A program made the position numbers and the translations under genes. This document shows, piece by piece, positions 1-7,353 of a DNA stretch of 16,402 bases. The notes beneath the pieces are model-generated. The model searched no databases. It was not told where the DNA came from and was given only the letters and a program-made list of their open reading frames with translations. Source of the DNA: Candidatus Omnitrophota bacterium (GTDB lineage Bacteria > Omnitrophota > Gorgyraeia > JABMRN01); contig JABMRN010000321.1 of the NCBI GenBank assembly GCA_013202515.1, positions 1-16,402 of the forward strand, in the 5' to 3' direction. How positions within the stretch are numbered: the stretch's first letter is position 1; every line of letters starts with the position of its first letter.

Positions 1-300
1 CTATAATGCTAAAGATGCCGATAAGATTTTAATTCCACAAGGAAGTTCTACATTTAACTTTTTAACAAGCTCATCAGGAGAATATTCTCGATCAAAGTAA
101 ACAAATACGGTTTCATCTTCTGACTCCAACCCGAGTTTAAGCGCCCTTTTGATGCTGATTTTAAGATGCGGGCTAAAACCTCTTGTAATCATAACAGGTA
201 ACTCCGCCCTCCTTAACGCCCTTTCAAATACCCTCATAAGATCAAGATGGGATATGAATTTCATCTCGCCTTTTTTCTCAAATCGGGCCTCTATCCTCAA
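1..300 (-). CDS. DUF2344 / TIGR03936 radical SAM-associated protein, short form
   Basis: The 99-residue product matches the N-terminal half of the DUF2344 (TIGR03936) family, usually encoded beside or fused to a TIGR03960 radical SAM protein. Visible family features are the RFEKKGEMKFISHLDLMRVFERA start, the RRAELP stretch, the GFSPHLKIS segment and the LGLESEDE segment. Translation starts at a TTG (298-300) that overlaps the pilQ stop as TTGA. A purine-rich RBS (GGAAGGGGG, 304-312) lies 3 nt upstream. The reading frame ends at a TAG on window bases 1-3, after a segment (GIKILSA) that in the family lies mid-domain. The family is usually about 200 residues long, so this is a half-length protein, a nonsense mutation or an upstream frameshift; the window edge hides what follows. 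The biochemical role is not established for the family. Confidence 0.85.
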   Translation of the reverse strand: MRIEARFEKKGEMKFISHLDLMRVFERALRRAELPVMITRGFSPHLKISIKRALKLGLESEDETVFVYFDREYSPDELVKKLNVELPCGIKILSASLAL

Positions 301-2066
301 TTTCCCCCTTCCTTACCAGGCTCCGTATGCGTTAAGAAATTGAAGAAATTTCCGCCTTTTCTAAGATCGAAAATCGGTTCATGCGTTTTTATTATTCTTT
401 TCTTTTTGGTGAAGGGATCTATCTCTATTTCGCCCTCTCCAAGAGGAAGATATACCTCTGTTGGATTCTTCACGAACTTAGCAAGCTGCGCCATGTCTTT
501 GACAATGTGAACAGAAATGAAAAATATAAGTTCTGTTTTTTCCTTTTTGTCAACCTTGTATTTGAAAACGTTTCCAATAAAGGGTAAATCGCCTACCAGA
601 TCTCCTAGGATAGGAAACCGTTTGTCAACCTTAACGGTATTTTCTTTTATTAGACCGCCTATAAAAATGGTCTCACCGTCCTTAACCATAACCTGGGTTT
701 CAGCCTCTCTTGTTGCCCAAAGGGGCGCTGACAATTCCTCGCTGATCTGCTCTAGCCCCAGGTAATTGGAGATTTCCGGTTTCAGGTCTACGACAATCTC
801 GCCGTTCTCGTTAACATTCGGTGTTACTAGAAGCCTTATTCCAAGCTCTTTTGCCTCATATCCCGAGATTACCCATCGACCTGTTTCTTCAACCTGGTCA
901 AATGTAGGAAAATTGTAAACCTTTCCCACCATTATCTTTGCTTGCTTGTTATTAAGCGTTGTTACTCTGGGATTGGATATAATCTCGGTATCGCTTCTTC
1001 TCTTTAGGTATTCGATAACTGCTGAAAATTGCGTAAAGTCGAGCGTCCCGAATGTAAATAGATCTGCGTCAACAAAAGGCCAAAGCCTGGAAGCACTGTC
1101 CGCAAGCGTTCCGCCTGACGGGAAAGCTGCGGTTTCTGTCTGTGCTGTAGTACCACCCTGCAAAACGTTCGCGGTAACTCCTTGGGTCTGGCCAAGAGGC
1201 GTAAAAACATTCGTTAACACTGATGACTGAAGTCCCCAGTCCGGCAAAAGTGCATTAAACGGTATTGTGGTTGGCTTTGCTGCGCCGGATGCCGTAATCC
1301 TAATATTCCAGTCAATACCCATTCTCTCATCTTTACCAAGCATTGTTTCGATGATCTTGGCCTCAATCATGATCTGCGGGGTTTTCTTATCAAGCTTGAA
1401 TATTACCTGCTTTGCCTTGTACAAATATGTCGGGATATCTGTGAGGACAAGAGCATTAATCCTATCATCAGCGCCAACCTTACCTCTGTCAGAGAGCATG
1501 TCCTTTATGATTTCCTCAACATCAACTGCCTTGGCATAATTTAACTTCACGACCTCGGTTGCAAGCTCTTCCATTTTTAAGCTCTCAATGGTCACAACGC
1601 GGATTATGTCCCTGTCCCTCTCGTAAGCGTACCCGTAGTTTCGTACAATAATATCAAGTGCGGTTTCCCAAGGTTTATCGGTAAGCTTGAGAGTAATCGG
1701 TCCGCTCACATCAGGCGCAGGAATGATATCCACGCCGCTTACGTCAGATAAATAATTAAGCACAGTCCTAATATCGGCCCCTTTAAAGTTTACGGTGACA
1801 TAGCCGGGCTTTAATTGCCTCTCCTCCTCTTCAACATCCATATGCTCTTCCGTCTTTTTCTCCTCATCCTCTAATGTAATAAATTCGCCTGATACCGTTT
1901 CACTAACTGCCTCGCTGACTTCAGCGGCCACCGTACTTTCTGCCTGTGCAGGCGTCGGCACAGCTTTTGGATCTTCGTAGCTCTTTAGTTTTTGCGGAGT
2001 CTGAGCCAAACACAATCCCATAAAAACAAACTCAATGCAAAATATCAACATTAGAATTTTTCTCAT
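297..2066 (-). CDS. pilQ: Type IV pilus outer-membrane secretin PilQ
   Basis: This is the secretin that forms the outer-membrane gate for the pilus fibre. Numbered from ATG 2066 (589 aa), it has a signal peptide at about 1-22 (basic start, hydrophobic core, ending CLA-Q). An acidic Ala/Glu-rich linker runs to about 85. An STN/N0-like domain at about 88-162 contains VNFKGADIRTVLNYLS, and an N1 domain follows at about 168-235. The secretin core, about 345-525, includes EIISNPRVTTLNN, a VMVKDGETIFIGGLI stretch and the P-LGDLP-IG-F-K near its end. No AMIN peptidoglycan-binding domain is visible, unlike proteobacterial PilQ. The frame can be opened six codons earlier at a TTG, but the Shine-Dalgarno GGAGGG (2077-2082) lies inside that extension. 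ATG 2066 (or GTG 2069) is therefore the better start. It is the last pil gene of the pilMNOPQ run. Confidence 0.95.
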   Translation of the reverse strand: MRKILMLIFCIEFVFMGLCLAQTPQKLKSYEDPKAVPTPAQAESTVAAEVSEAVSETVSGEFITLEDEEKKTEEHMDVEEEERQLKPGYVTVNFKGADIRTVLNYLSDVSGVDIIPAPDVSGPITLKLTDKPWETALDIIVRNYGYAYERDRDIIRVVTIESLKMEELATEVVKLNYAKAVDVEEIIKDMLSDRGKVGADDRINALVLTDIPTYLYKAKQVIFKLDKKTPQIMIEAKIIETMLGKDERMGIDWNIRITASGAAKPTTIPFNALLPDWGLQSSVLTNVFTPLGQTQGVTANVLQGGTTAQTETAAFPSGGTLADSASRLWPFVDADLFTFGTLDFTQFSAVIEYLKRRSDTEIISNPRVTTLNNKQAKIMVGKVYNFPTFDQVEETGRWVISGYEAKELGIRLLVTPNVNENGEIVVDLKPEISNYLGLEQISEELSAPLWATREAETQVMVKDGETIFIGGLIKENTVKVDKRFPILGDLVGDLPFIGNVFKYKVDKKEKTELIFFISVHIVKDMAQLAKFVKNPTEVYLPLGEGEIEIDPFTKKKRIIKTHEPIFDLRKGGNFFNFLTHTEPGKEGGN

Positions 2067-2096
2067 CACTTTTTTACCCTCCAATATCGCAATATA

Positions 2097-2486
2097 TTAA
2101 CGCACTTCTTTCTCATAAAGACTTAACGTATATTTCCGTCCTCCTACCGTAACCACTGCTTCTCTATCTGAAATACTTATTACCTCAAGGGCATAAAGCT
2201 TGGCGCCTTCTTTGAGCATTTCACCGTTAATGATAACAATGCTCTGCCCTTCGCTATCATTAGCAATTCCCTGAAATTCCACATCATCTATGCTGACTAT
2301 TTCTATGATTGCCCCTGAGCCTCTTCTAGCTAATCCTACGAGCGGAACAAATGGATCTCTTCTTTCATGGCTGTCATATTTAAAATGAGCGCCTTCCGCT
2401 GCTCCGGCATACCACACGCAGACTAGCTGCGTAACTGAAAAACTGATTAAACTAAATATAAACGCATATAATCTAATTTTTTTCAT
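2097..2486 (-). CDS. pilP: PilP-like pilus assembly protein
   Basis: A 129-residue exported protein in the PilP position between pilO and pilQ. It has a hydrophobic signal or anchor segment (about 5-29) with a possible signal peptidase I site at AGA-A. After it comes the PilP-type motif RRDPFVPL (42-49) and a compact beta-rich domain (about 60-125: VEFQGIAN, IVIINGEMLKEG, VTVGGRKYTL). PilP links the PilN/PilO inner-membrane complex to the PilQ secretin. Proteobacterial PilP is a lipoprotein of about 170-180 residues; here no lipobox is visible (the Cys is preceded by Q-L-V) and the protein is short. It may therefore be secreted or held by an uncleaved anchor. The assignment rests on position plus the RRDPF motif; a GspC-like homology-region domain is the same fold class. 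The gene begins 15 nt after the pilO stop. Confidence 0.8.
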   Translation of the reverse strand: MKKIRLYAFIFSLISFSVTQLVCVWYAGAAEGAHFKYDSHERRDPFVPLVGLARRGSGAIIEIVSIDDVEFQGIANDSEGQSIVIINGEMLKEGAKLYALEVISISDREAVVTVGGRKYTLSLYEKEVR

Positions 2487-2501
2487 AATCCGATGCTCCC
2501 G

Positions 2502-3107
2502 CTATTGCTTAAGCAGCACGTAAGTACTGACTATAAGCTCAACATCATGAATCTTAGGCGTGGTCCTGCTTGACTTAATCTTTATATCAGAAACCTCCAT
2601 AAAACGGTCCGCATTCTCAAGATTGTTAATAAAAGTAGCTAACTGGTGATAGCCGCTTTTGGCGCTTATTAATATCGGGATCTCCTGATATACTTCGCTT
2701 TGATCTTTCTGCACGGCACCACGGAAGGGAACTGGCCTTATGCCGAGTATTTTGACATACGAATCTCTTGCTATGTCGGAAACGCTTTCCAAAAGCATAG
2801 GTATTTCCTGTTCAGCAGGAAGCTTTCTTTCGTAATTGGCTATTTTACCTTCCACGCTACTCAATCTATTTAAGAGTATATCTTCATACCCTATATCTCT
2901 TTTTGTGTTCCTCATGTCAGTTTTCATAGAACCAATTTCGCTAATCTGCGAAAACATAGTTTGAAAATCCCCTTTCAAGAAGAATGTGAAGTACAGAAAA
3001 ATAAATATCAACAAGATCAATATGCAGAAAAGCGTAACCTCCTTTTTGTTCTTATCAAGGTTGAGTTTTCTCAATTTGTCTTTTAGGTCTTCCAGTCCCA
3101 GATTCAT
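2502..3107 (-). CDS. pilO: Type IV pilus inner-membrane alignment protein PilO
   Basis: A 201-residue bitopic inner-membrane protein. It has a short cytoplasmic N-terminus with many Lys and Asp, one transmembrane helix (about 23-44), a coiled-coil stretch (about 50-95) and a periplasmic ferredoxin-like domain with the typical PilO run YQEIPILISAKSGYHQLATF at about 141-160. PilO pairs with PilN and with PilP to form the platform between the motor and the secretin. The ATG at 3105-3107 follows the pilN stop by 6 nt, so the two are translationally linked. Length and order (pilN-pilO-pilP) are standard for type IVa systems. Confidence 0.93.
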   Translation of the reverse strand: MNLGLEDLKDKLRKLNLDKNKKEVTLFCILILLIFIFLYFTFFLKGDFQTMFSQISEIGSMKTDMRNTKRDIGYEDILLNRLSSVEGKIANYERKLPAEQEIPMLLESVSDIARDSYVKILGIRPVPFRGAVQKDQSEVYQEIPILISAKSGYHQLATFINNLENADRFMEVSDIKIKSSRTTPKIHDVELIVSTYVLLKQ

Positions 3108-3113
3108 AGAATT

Positions 3114-3746
3114 CTATTTGCCTTTCCTGAAACGCCCTGCCGTAGAAGTTGCTCCTTTTTTGGATACTTTTTCAAATGAGCAAATCAACTTAAAATTCAT
3201 TACTTCGTCTTCGTCTATTAACGTTCTTCGCATTGAGTCAAGTTCAATATCATGGAAATCCTTATAAAAATCCCTATTACCCTTAAGGGCTTTTATAAAC
3301 CTTGCGACATAGGCAGCGCCTTCTTCAGTTGTTCCAGCTGCAAACCCCTCTAAGACAAGCGCAGAGTCAGAAACATTCTTGTTGTATGAAAGGCTTGAAA
3401 GCCAAATGTTGGATGGCATTGAATTGCTGAGATCGTTCATCTTTTTTGCCCATATGATTCGTTCTTCGGTAAGCTTTTCTATTGCGCCGATCTTGGAATT
3501 GATATTCGTTACTTTCTGCTTCAACGAATCAATCATTGTCTTTTTCGGAGCCAGCTCCTTCCACTCTTGTTTAACCCTCGCCAATGTCATCTTATTAACC
3601 CTAACGACTACGACCAAAAGCAGGTGCACTACTACAAGCGCACCGATCGTTCCAAAAATTATGGGAAAAATAGGCACTTTTTTAAGATCAAAAACTTTCT
3701 TCTGCTTAATCTTTAAATTATCGGGAAGTAGGTTGATTTCGATCAT
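3114..3746 (-). CDS. pilN: Type IV pilus inner-membrane alignment protein PilN
   Basis: A 210-residue protein that begins MIEINLLPDN, the conserved cytoplasmic INLLP motif that docks into PilM. One transmembrane helix follows (about 27-50), then a periplasmic coiled coil (about 52-100) and a ferredoxin-like domain (about 110-190, with WLSSLSYN and LVLEGFA segments typical of PilN). The C-terminus ends in a basic, Ser/Thr/Gly-rich tail. It works as a heterodimer with PilO. The gene starts 20 nt after pilM, in the same operon. Confidence 0.94.
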   Translation of the reverse strand: MIEINLLPDNLKIKQKKVFDLKKVPIFPIIFGTIGALVVVHLLLVVVVRVNKMTLARVKQEWKELAPKKTMIDSLKQKVTNINSKIGAIEKLTEERIIWAKKMNDLSNSMPSNIWLSSLSYNKNVSDSALVLEGFAAGTTEEGAAYVARFIKALKGNRDFYKDFHDIELDSMRRTLIDEDEVMNFKLICSFEKVSKKGATSTAGRFRKGK

Positions 3747-3766
3747 AATTTTTCAAATCTAAAAAG

Positions 3767-4789
3767 CTAAGCCTTTCTCGCAACTAGACCGCAACAAACG
3801 GCTAAGGATGCTCTCATGGGTTCCACTCTATCCTTGTCCACGCCATCACCCAGCGTCGCTCCCTTGAGAGGATCCCACAGTATCGGGGTGATGCCAAGGG
3901 TTTCTGCAAAATGCGGTGCGATTGTCTTTTCCTCTGCCCAACCACCAGATAAAAATATTTGATCGACAGACCTGCCAAACTGATTCTCGTAATACCCAAA
4001 TGAAAGCCGTATCTCTTCCGCTAAATTATTCAAAACCCCTTTTATGATTTCCGTTACCTTCTCGTCTTTTTCACCTTGACCTGACATTGCTTGCTTAACT
4101 TCCTTTTCGCTTATACCTGACTGATCGGCCATGATCTTTAAGATCTCCTCCCCGCCCATACGAATATCCCTAGAAAAATAAGGGCTCCCGCCTCTGGCTA
4201 CAATTACGTTCGTATAACGGTGTCCGATGTTGACAAGTGATATGCTTTTTTCTACATCACTCTCTGCTACCCGGGAAAAGCAATTAAACAATGCGAATCC
4301 ATCCACATCAATTAAACGCACGCTGTATCCTAGTCCTTTAAACAAATCTATTCTTCGGTTTACAATATTCTTTTTTGCTGCAGCCAAAAGAACCCTCATC
4401 TGCTTTTCGTTCTCGTTCGCTTTGCTTAAGATACAACAATCCGTAACAACTTCATCAATGTTGAAGGGTATATATTGATCCGCTTCGTATTTTAAGGAAT
4501 TCTTTAGATCCTGCAGGGACATGTGAGGCATGTTGATAAAACGCACCGTGACATTCGGTCCAGACAAAGATAATCGAACATCGTGCGCCTGAAACCCGCC
4601 CTCTTCGGCTAGATCTTTAAAGATAGTGGCGATATTATTCTCTGTATATTCAGGGGGAAGTTCACGAATTGCAACTTTGGTAAGATTAATTTGCTCCTGT
4701 CCAAGCGACGCCTCTACTACCTTCAGTGAATATGAACCAATATCCACCCCTAGACAGGTTTTTTGAGAAGTTCTAAATTTGTTTAGCAT
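3767..4789 (-). CDS. pilM: Type IV pilus assembly ATPase-like protein PilM
   Basis: A 340-residue cytoplasmic actin-like (FtsA/MreB fold) protein. The phosphate-1 motif GVDIGSYSLKVVEA (14-27) is followed by ELPPEY, a segment containing VRLSLSGPNVTVRFINMP, the YIPFNIDEVVTD stretch and the late nucleotide-binding loop IFLSGG. It binds ATP and the N-terminal INLLP tail of PilN, carrying the state of the cytoplasmic motor to the periplasmic complex. It heads the pilMNOPQ run. No Shine-Dalgarno sequence is visible before the ATG, which is preceded by a TTGACC-17-TAATAT promoter ending 6 nt upstream. See the separate promoter entry. Confidence 0.96.
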   Translation of the reverse strand: MLNKFRTSQKTCLGVDIGSYSLKVVEASLGQEQINLTKVAIRELPPEYTENNIATIFKDLAEEGGFQAHDVRLSLSGPNVTVRFINMPHMSLQDLKNSLKYEADQYIPFNIDEVVTDCCILSKANENEKQMRVLLAAAKKNIVNRRIDLFKGLGYSVRLIDVDGFALFNCFSRVAESDVEKSISLVNIGHRYTNVIVARGGSPYFSRDIRMGGEEILKIMADQSGISEKEVKQAMSGQGEKDEKVTEIIKGVLNNLAEEIRLSFGYYENQFGRSVDQIFLSGGWAEEKTIAPHFAETLGITPILWDPLKGATLGDGVDKDRVEPMRASLAVCCGLVARKA

Positions 4790-4795
4790 TTAATA

Positions 4796-4824
4796 ATATT
4801 AATAACTAAGAATAATTAGGTCAA
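4796..4824 (-). promoter_or_regulatory. Putative sigma70-type promoter of pilMNOPQ, possibly leaderless
   Basis: Reading the minus strand, TTGACC (4819-4824) is separated by exactly 17 nt from TAATAT (4796-4801). Only 6 nt then lie between the -10 box and the pilM ATG (4789). A start site 7 nt past the -10 would be the A of the ATG itself, and no RBS is present. Both observations fit a leaderless mRNA. A second candidate lies further upstream: TTGACA (4852-4857), 17 nt, TAACCT (4829-4834). It has a perfect -35 and a poor -10 and would give a leader of about 30-35 nt, but that leader also lacks an RBS. Confidence 0.45.
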
Positions 4825-4913
4825 GTTAAGGTTATCATATTGATAAGCGTTTGTCAAGATGGTTTGAGCTAGTTATCTGTATATGGCAGAGCTCTAACAA
4901 ACATTAGAAATGG

Positions 4914-5246
4914 CTAAAATGTATGATCAGGGCTTTCTTGAGAACAAGCGGGGTCTTCACCAACTGCGGGAATCTCATACGGCAAGCCGCCACAAGAAGG
5001 CCATCTTCTGATAAAAACAGGCACCAGGTCACTCATATCAGGGATATCGCCAGGCTGCTTAGATTCTTCAGTTGCCCATAGCTCGACAGCATTGCTAATC
5101 TGTTTCATGTTGGATTTACAAATATTCGTACGGGCAATCTCCCTAGCTTTTAAAAAATTTGGTATAGCCAAGGCCACTAATAGACCGAGAATACCAACAA
5201 CCGTTATGATTTCAATAAGCGTAAAACCTTTTTTGTTTAAACTCAT
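4914..5246 (-). CDS. Type IV pilin-like protein, second copy (class III signal)
   Basis: A 110-residue prepilin. The leader MSLNKKG is cut after Gly7, giving a mature N-terminus FTLIE with the conserved Glu5, then one long hydrophobic helix (to about residue 29, IPNFLKARE). The short C-terminal domain repeats that of the pilin encoded at 7354-7692: FIRRWPSCG, Y-x-IPAV, P-x-C and a final DH. All three Cys (43, 85, 101) align with those of the paralogue. It is far more acidic in the middle (EESKQPGDIPDMSD) than the other pilin. Its ATG overlaps the stop of the GT-C/TPR gene (ATGA, 5243-5246), so it is made by translational coupling, probably at a lower level. It may be a minor or specialised subunit, or a pseudopilin. 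Confidence 0.93.
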   Translation of the reverse strand: MSLNKKGFTLIEIITVVGILGLLVALAIPNFLKAREIARTNICKSNMKQISNAVELWATEESKQPGDIPDMSDLVPVFIRRWPSCGGLPYEIPAVGEDPACSQESPDHTF

Positions 5247-7261
5247 GGTTTTATCTTCTCATCCAACTCCATAAGGCGTCTAACGGCTAACTGTTTTACC
5301 TGATTGGGTGCCTTTGTGACTATGCTCGAAGCCCTAAGGTAATACGTTCTTGCACCGTCGATATCTCCATCAATCTCATTCTTAAAAGCTACGTGATAAT
5401 AGGCTACGATCTTGAATTCCGGCTGCCAAATATCAGTATCGTATAAGAGTTCTTCCAGACTTTTATTTCCCGTAAGATATGAGGCTATTTCGCTAAACCA
5501 AATCTGATCCTTAAAATCATTACTTACCTTATCCCATGCCTCCATTGCTTTCTCTTTTTCTCCGACGCTTGCATACAAATCTCCGAGTCTAAGATATGCG
5601 GCGGCGTAATGAGACCTGTAATGACTTACCGGCTTTGCTTGAACAATTTTCTCGTATTCCTTAATTGATCTATTTGTTTCGTCCTTCATCTCGTATAAAG
5701 CAGCTATGCTCACGCTTGCCTCCAAAAAATCCCTGTTCCTAGCTAGTGCCTTTGCGTACTCCTTGTAAGCCGCATCATAGTCACCGCGAAAAGCGTATAA
5801 GCCTCCAAGAAAGGTATAAGCATGCAAAAAATCGGGATCAATTTTTATAGCATATTTCAACTCTTCAATAGCCTCGTCAAGTTTTCCGTTCTGAATATAA
5901 TATGAAGCCGTAATCGTCCGCGGATAGGAGTAGTTTGGCGCGAGCTCAATGGCCTTTTTTGCTTCTTCAAAAGCCTTTTCCAACTCGTTTTCTCTCGATA
6001 TGAAAGCTACAGCTAAATTATAGTGAGCCCTTTCATTATCTGGGTAAATTGCTACATTTCTCTTCCAGAATTGAATTTCATCCGCCCATTCTAGATTCCT
6101 GGCCATCGTAAGATGCGAATAGACGCATACCAAAACACCAGCAAATAAAAAGCATAGCGCTCTTAACATTTTAGATCGACGGAGTCTATCAGCAAGATAA
6201 ACAATTAAAATCGCTATACAAAAGCAGTATCCTATCGAAGGCAAATATAAAAATCTCTCGGCGATTATGATCTTGATGGGAATAATGTTAAGTGCAGGGG
6301 CAAGTGTTACGAAAAAGAAAAAAACAGAAAAAGAAATATGACGCATCTTTTTTGCAATCAATATAACAAAAAACACTATGAAAATGATTATCGACAATGA
6401 TAAGATTACACCTGGTTCGCGGATTGAGCTAGATACCGGATACCTCAAGTAATCAGCACAGAGGTTGACAGGAAAAAGTAAAAGTCGTATATATTCAACA
6501 AGTCCTCTTGCCATAGTTAGAAAGGTGCGATAAAAACTATCACCCCAATAAGTGCATTGAGCCAACTTGCCGATCACAGCAAATCTTAGCAGAATATATA
6601 ATTCCAGTATTAAAAAGTATGGAAAATATCTTAAAATCTTTGCACTCAATTTTTCTTTTTTCGCATAAAATATATCATAGAGAATCAATGCAAGCGGGAG
6701 GCTCGCAGCCATTTCCTTCGAAAGTATTGCACATAAAAATATAGGTAATGAAGCTAAATAAAAAATTAAATTTTTCCGCTGTACATAAAGGATGTACAAA
6801 GCGAATGAAATTATATAAAAAAACAAAAACAAGACATCGGCCCTGCCGGATATCCAGCAAACCGACTCAGTTTGTATAGGGTGTGTTAAGAAAAATATAG
6901 AGGCAAGAAATGCTATGTATCGACTCCTAGTTATTATATAAATTAAACCGAACAACGCTAGGGCATTCAGTATATGAAACAGTAGATTTGTGAGATGATA
7001 TCCAAGGGGATTAAGTTTCCAAAAATAGTAATCAATAGCTAATGATAGCGGAAGAAACGGCCGGTAATTCTCTTCCGATAGCCCTCCTTGGGCAAGCGGC
7101 TCTTTAGATATAAAGTAGGTTTGGTAAAGACGCAGGTCTTTTATGTAATCGTTCTTTATTATGAACCCTGTATCATCCCATATAAAATCATTTCCGAGCG
7201 AATTTGAATAAATTAATATCCCAACGGATATGATCAAGAATATCATTATGCTTGTTTTCAT
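5243..7261 (-). CDS. GT-C-fold membrane protein with C-terminal TPRs (TMTC-like), putative glycosyltransferase
   Basis: A 672-residue protein when started at ATG 7261. A TTG four codons earlier is possible, but neither start has a clear RBS. The first part (about 1-385) has roughly ten hydrophobic segments. Its first outside loop holds an acidic pair in FIWDD (D29-D30), followed by NYRPFLPLSLAIDY, LGYHLTNLLFHILNAL, THPIQTESVCWISGRAD, LSKEMAASLPLALILYD and ERFLYLPSIGY. This motif series is typical of bacterial relatives of TMTC O-mannosyltransferases (GT-C fold, lipid-linked sugar donors). Residues about 410-585 form four to five TPR units (for example AHYNLAVAF, AYTFLGGLYAFRGDYDAA). It lies between two pilin genes and overlaps the second by 4 nt. 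Modification of pilin is therefore a reasonable guess, but donor and acceptor cannot be read from sequence. Confidence 0.85.
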   Translation of the reverse strand: MKTSIMIFLIISVGILIYSNSLGNDFIWDDTGFIIKNDYIKDLRLYQTYFISKEPLAQGGLSEENYRPFLPLSLAIDYYFWKLNPLGYHLTNLLFHILNALALFGLIYIITRSRYIAFLASIFFLTHPIQTESVCWISGRADVLFLFFYIISFALYILYVQRKNLIFYLASLPIFLCAILSKEMAASLPLALILYDIFYAKKEKLSAKILRYFPYFLILELYILLRFAVIGKLAQCTYWGDSFYRTFLTMARGLVEYIRLLLFPVNLCADYLRYPVSSSIREPGVILSLSIIIFIVFFVILIAKKMRHISFSVFFFFVTLAPALNIIPIKIIIAERFLYLPSIGYCFCIAILIVYLADRLRRSKMLRALCFLFAGVLVCVYSHLTMARNLEWADEIQFWKRNVAIYPDNERAHYNLAVAFISRENELEKAFEEAKKAIELAPNYSYPRTITASYYIQNGKLDEAIEELKYAIKIDPDFLHAYTFLGGLYAFRGDYDAAYKEYAKALARNRDFLEASVSIAALYEMKDETNRSIKEYEKIVQAKPVSHYRSHYAAAYLRLGDLYASVGEKEKAMEAWDKVSNDFKDQIWFSEIASYLTGNKSLEELLYDTDIWQPEFKIVAYYHVAFKNEIDGDIDGARTYYLRASSIVTKAPNQVKQLAVRRLMELDEKIKP

Positions 7262-7281
7262 ATATAAGTCCAAAGCCTACA

Positions 7282-7318
7282 AAAAAAGAAAGGTGATAAT
7301 TTTATCACCCTTCTTTTT
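7282..7318 (-). terminator. Strong intrinsic terminator / attenuator after the major pilin gene
   Basis: On the minus strand two 17-nt arms (7302-7318 and 7283-7299) pair fully except for one G-U, around a 2-nt centre, so the real loop is about 4 nt. The 3' arm runs into a U-rich tail (7281-7290). The A/T-rich outer parts make it almost symmetrical, so it would also work on the opposite strand. It lies between the pilin stop (7354) and the GT-C gene start (7261). No new promoter is seen between it and that start, so the downstream genes probably depend on read-through. That would make the pilin transcript abundant and the following two genes scarce. Confidence 0.85.
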
Positions 7319-7353
7319 GTTGATCAAGCCTTACCCTTAGCATCGCTATGATG

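Noticed and set aside
2067..2084. Longer PilQ start at TTG 2084
   Set aside because: The best Shine-Dalgarno (2077-2082) lies inside this extension, and the signal peptide begins properly at ATG 2066.
3379..3762. 127-codon plus-strand open frame opposite pilN
   Set aside because: It mirrors the PilN frame and transmembrane segment, has no plausible RBS or family motif, and runs against the whole operon.
4862..4892. GAGCT...AGCTC inverted repeat downstream of the second pilin
   Set aside because: A 5-bp stem with a loop of about 19 nt and no U-run is too weak to call a terminator.
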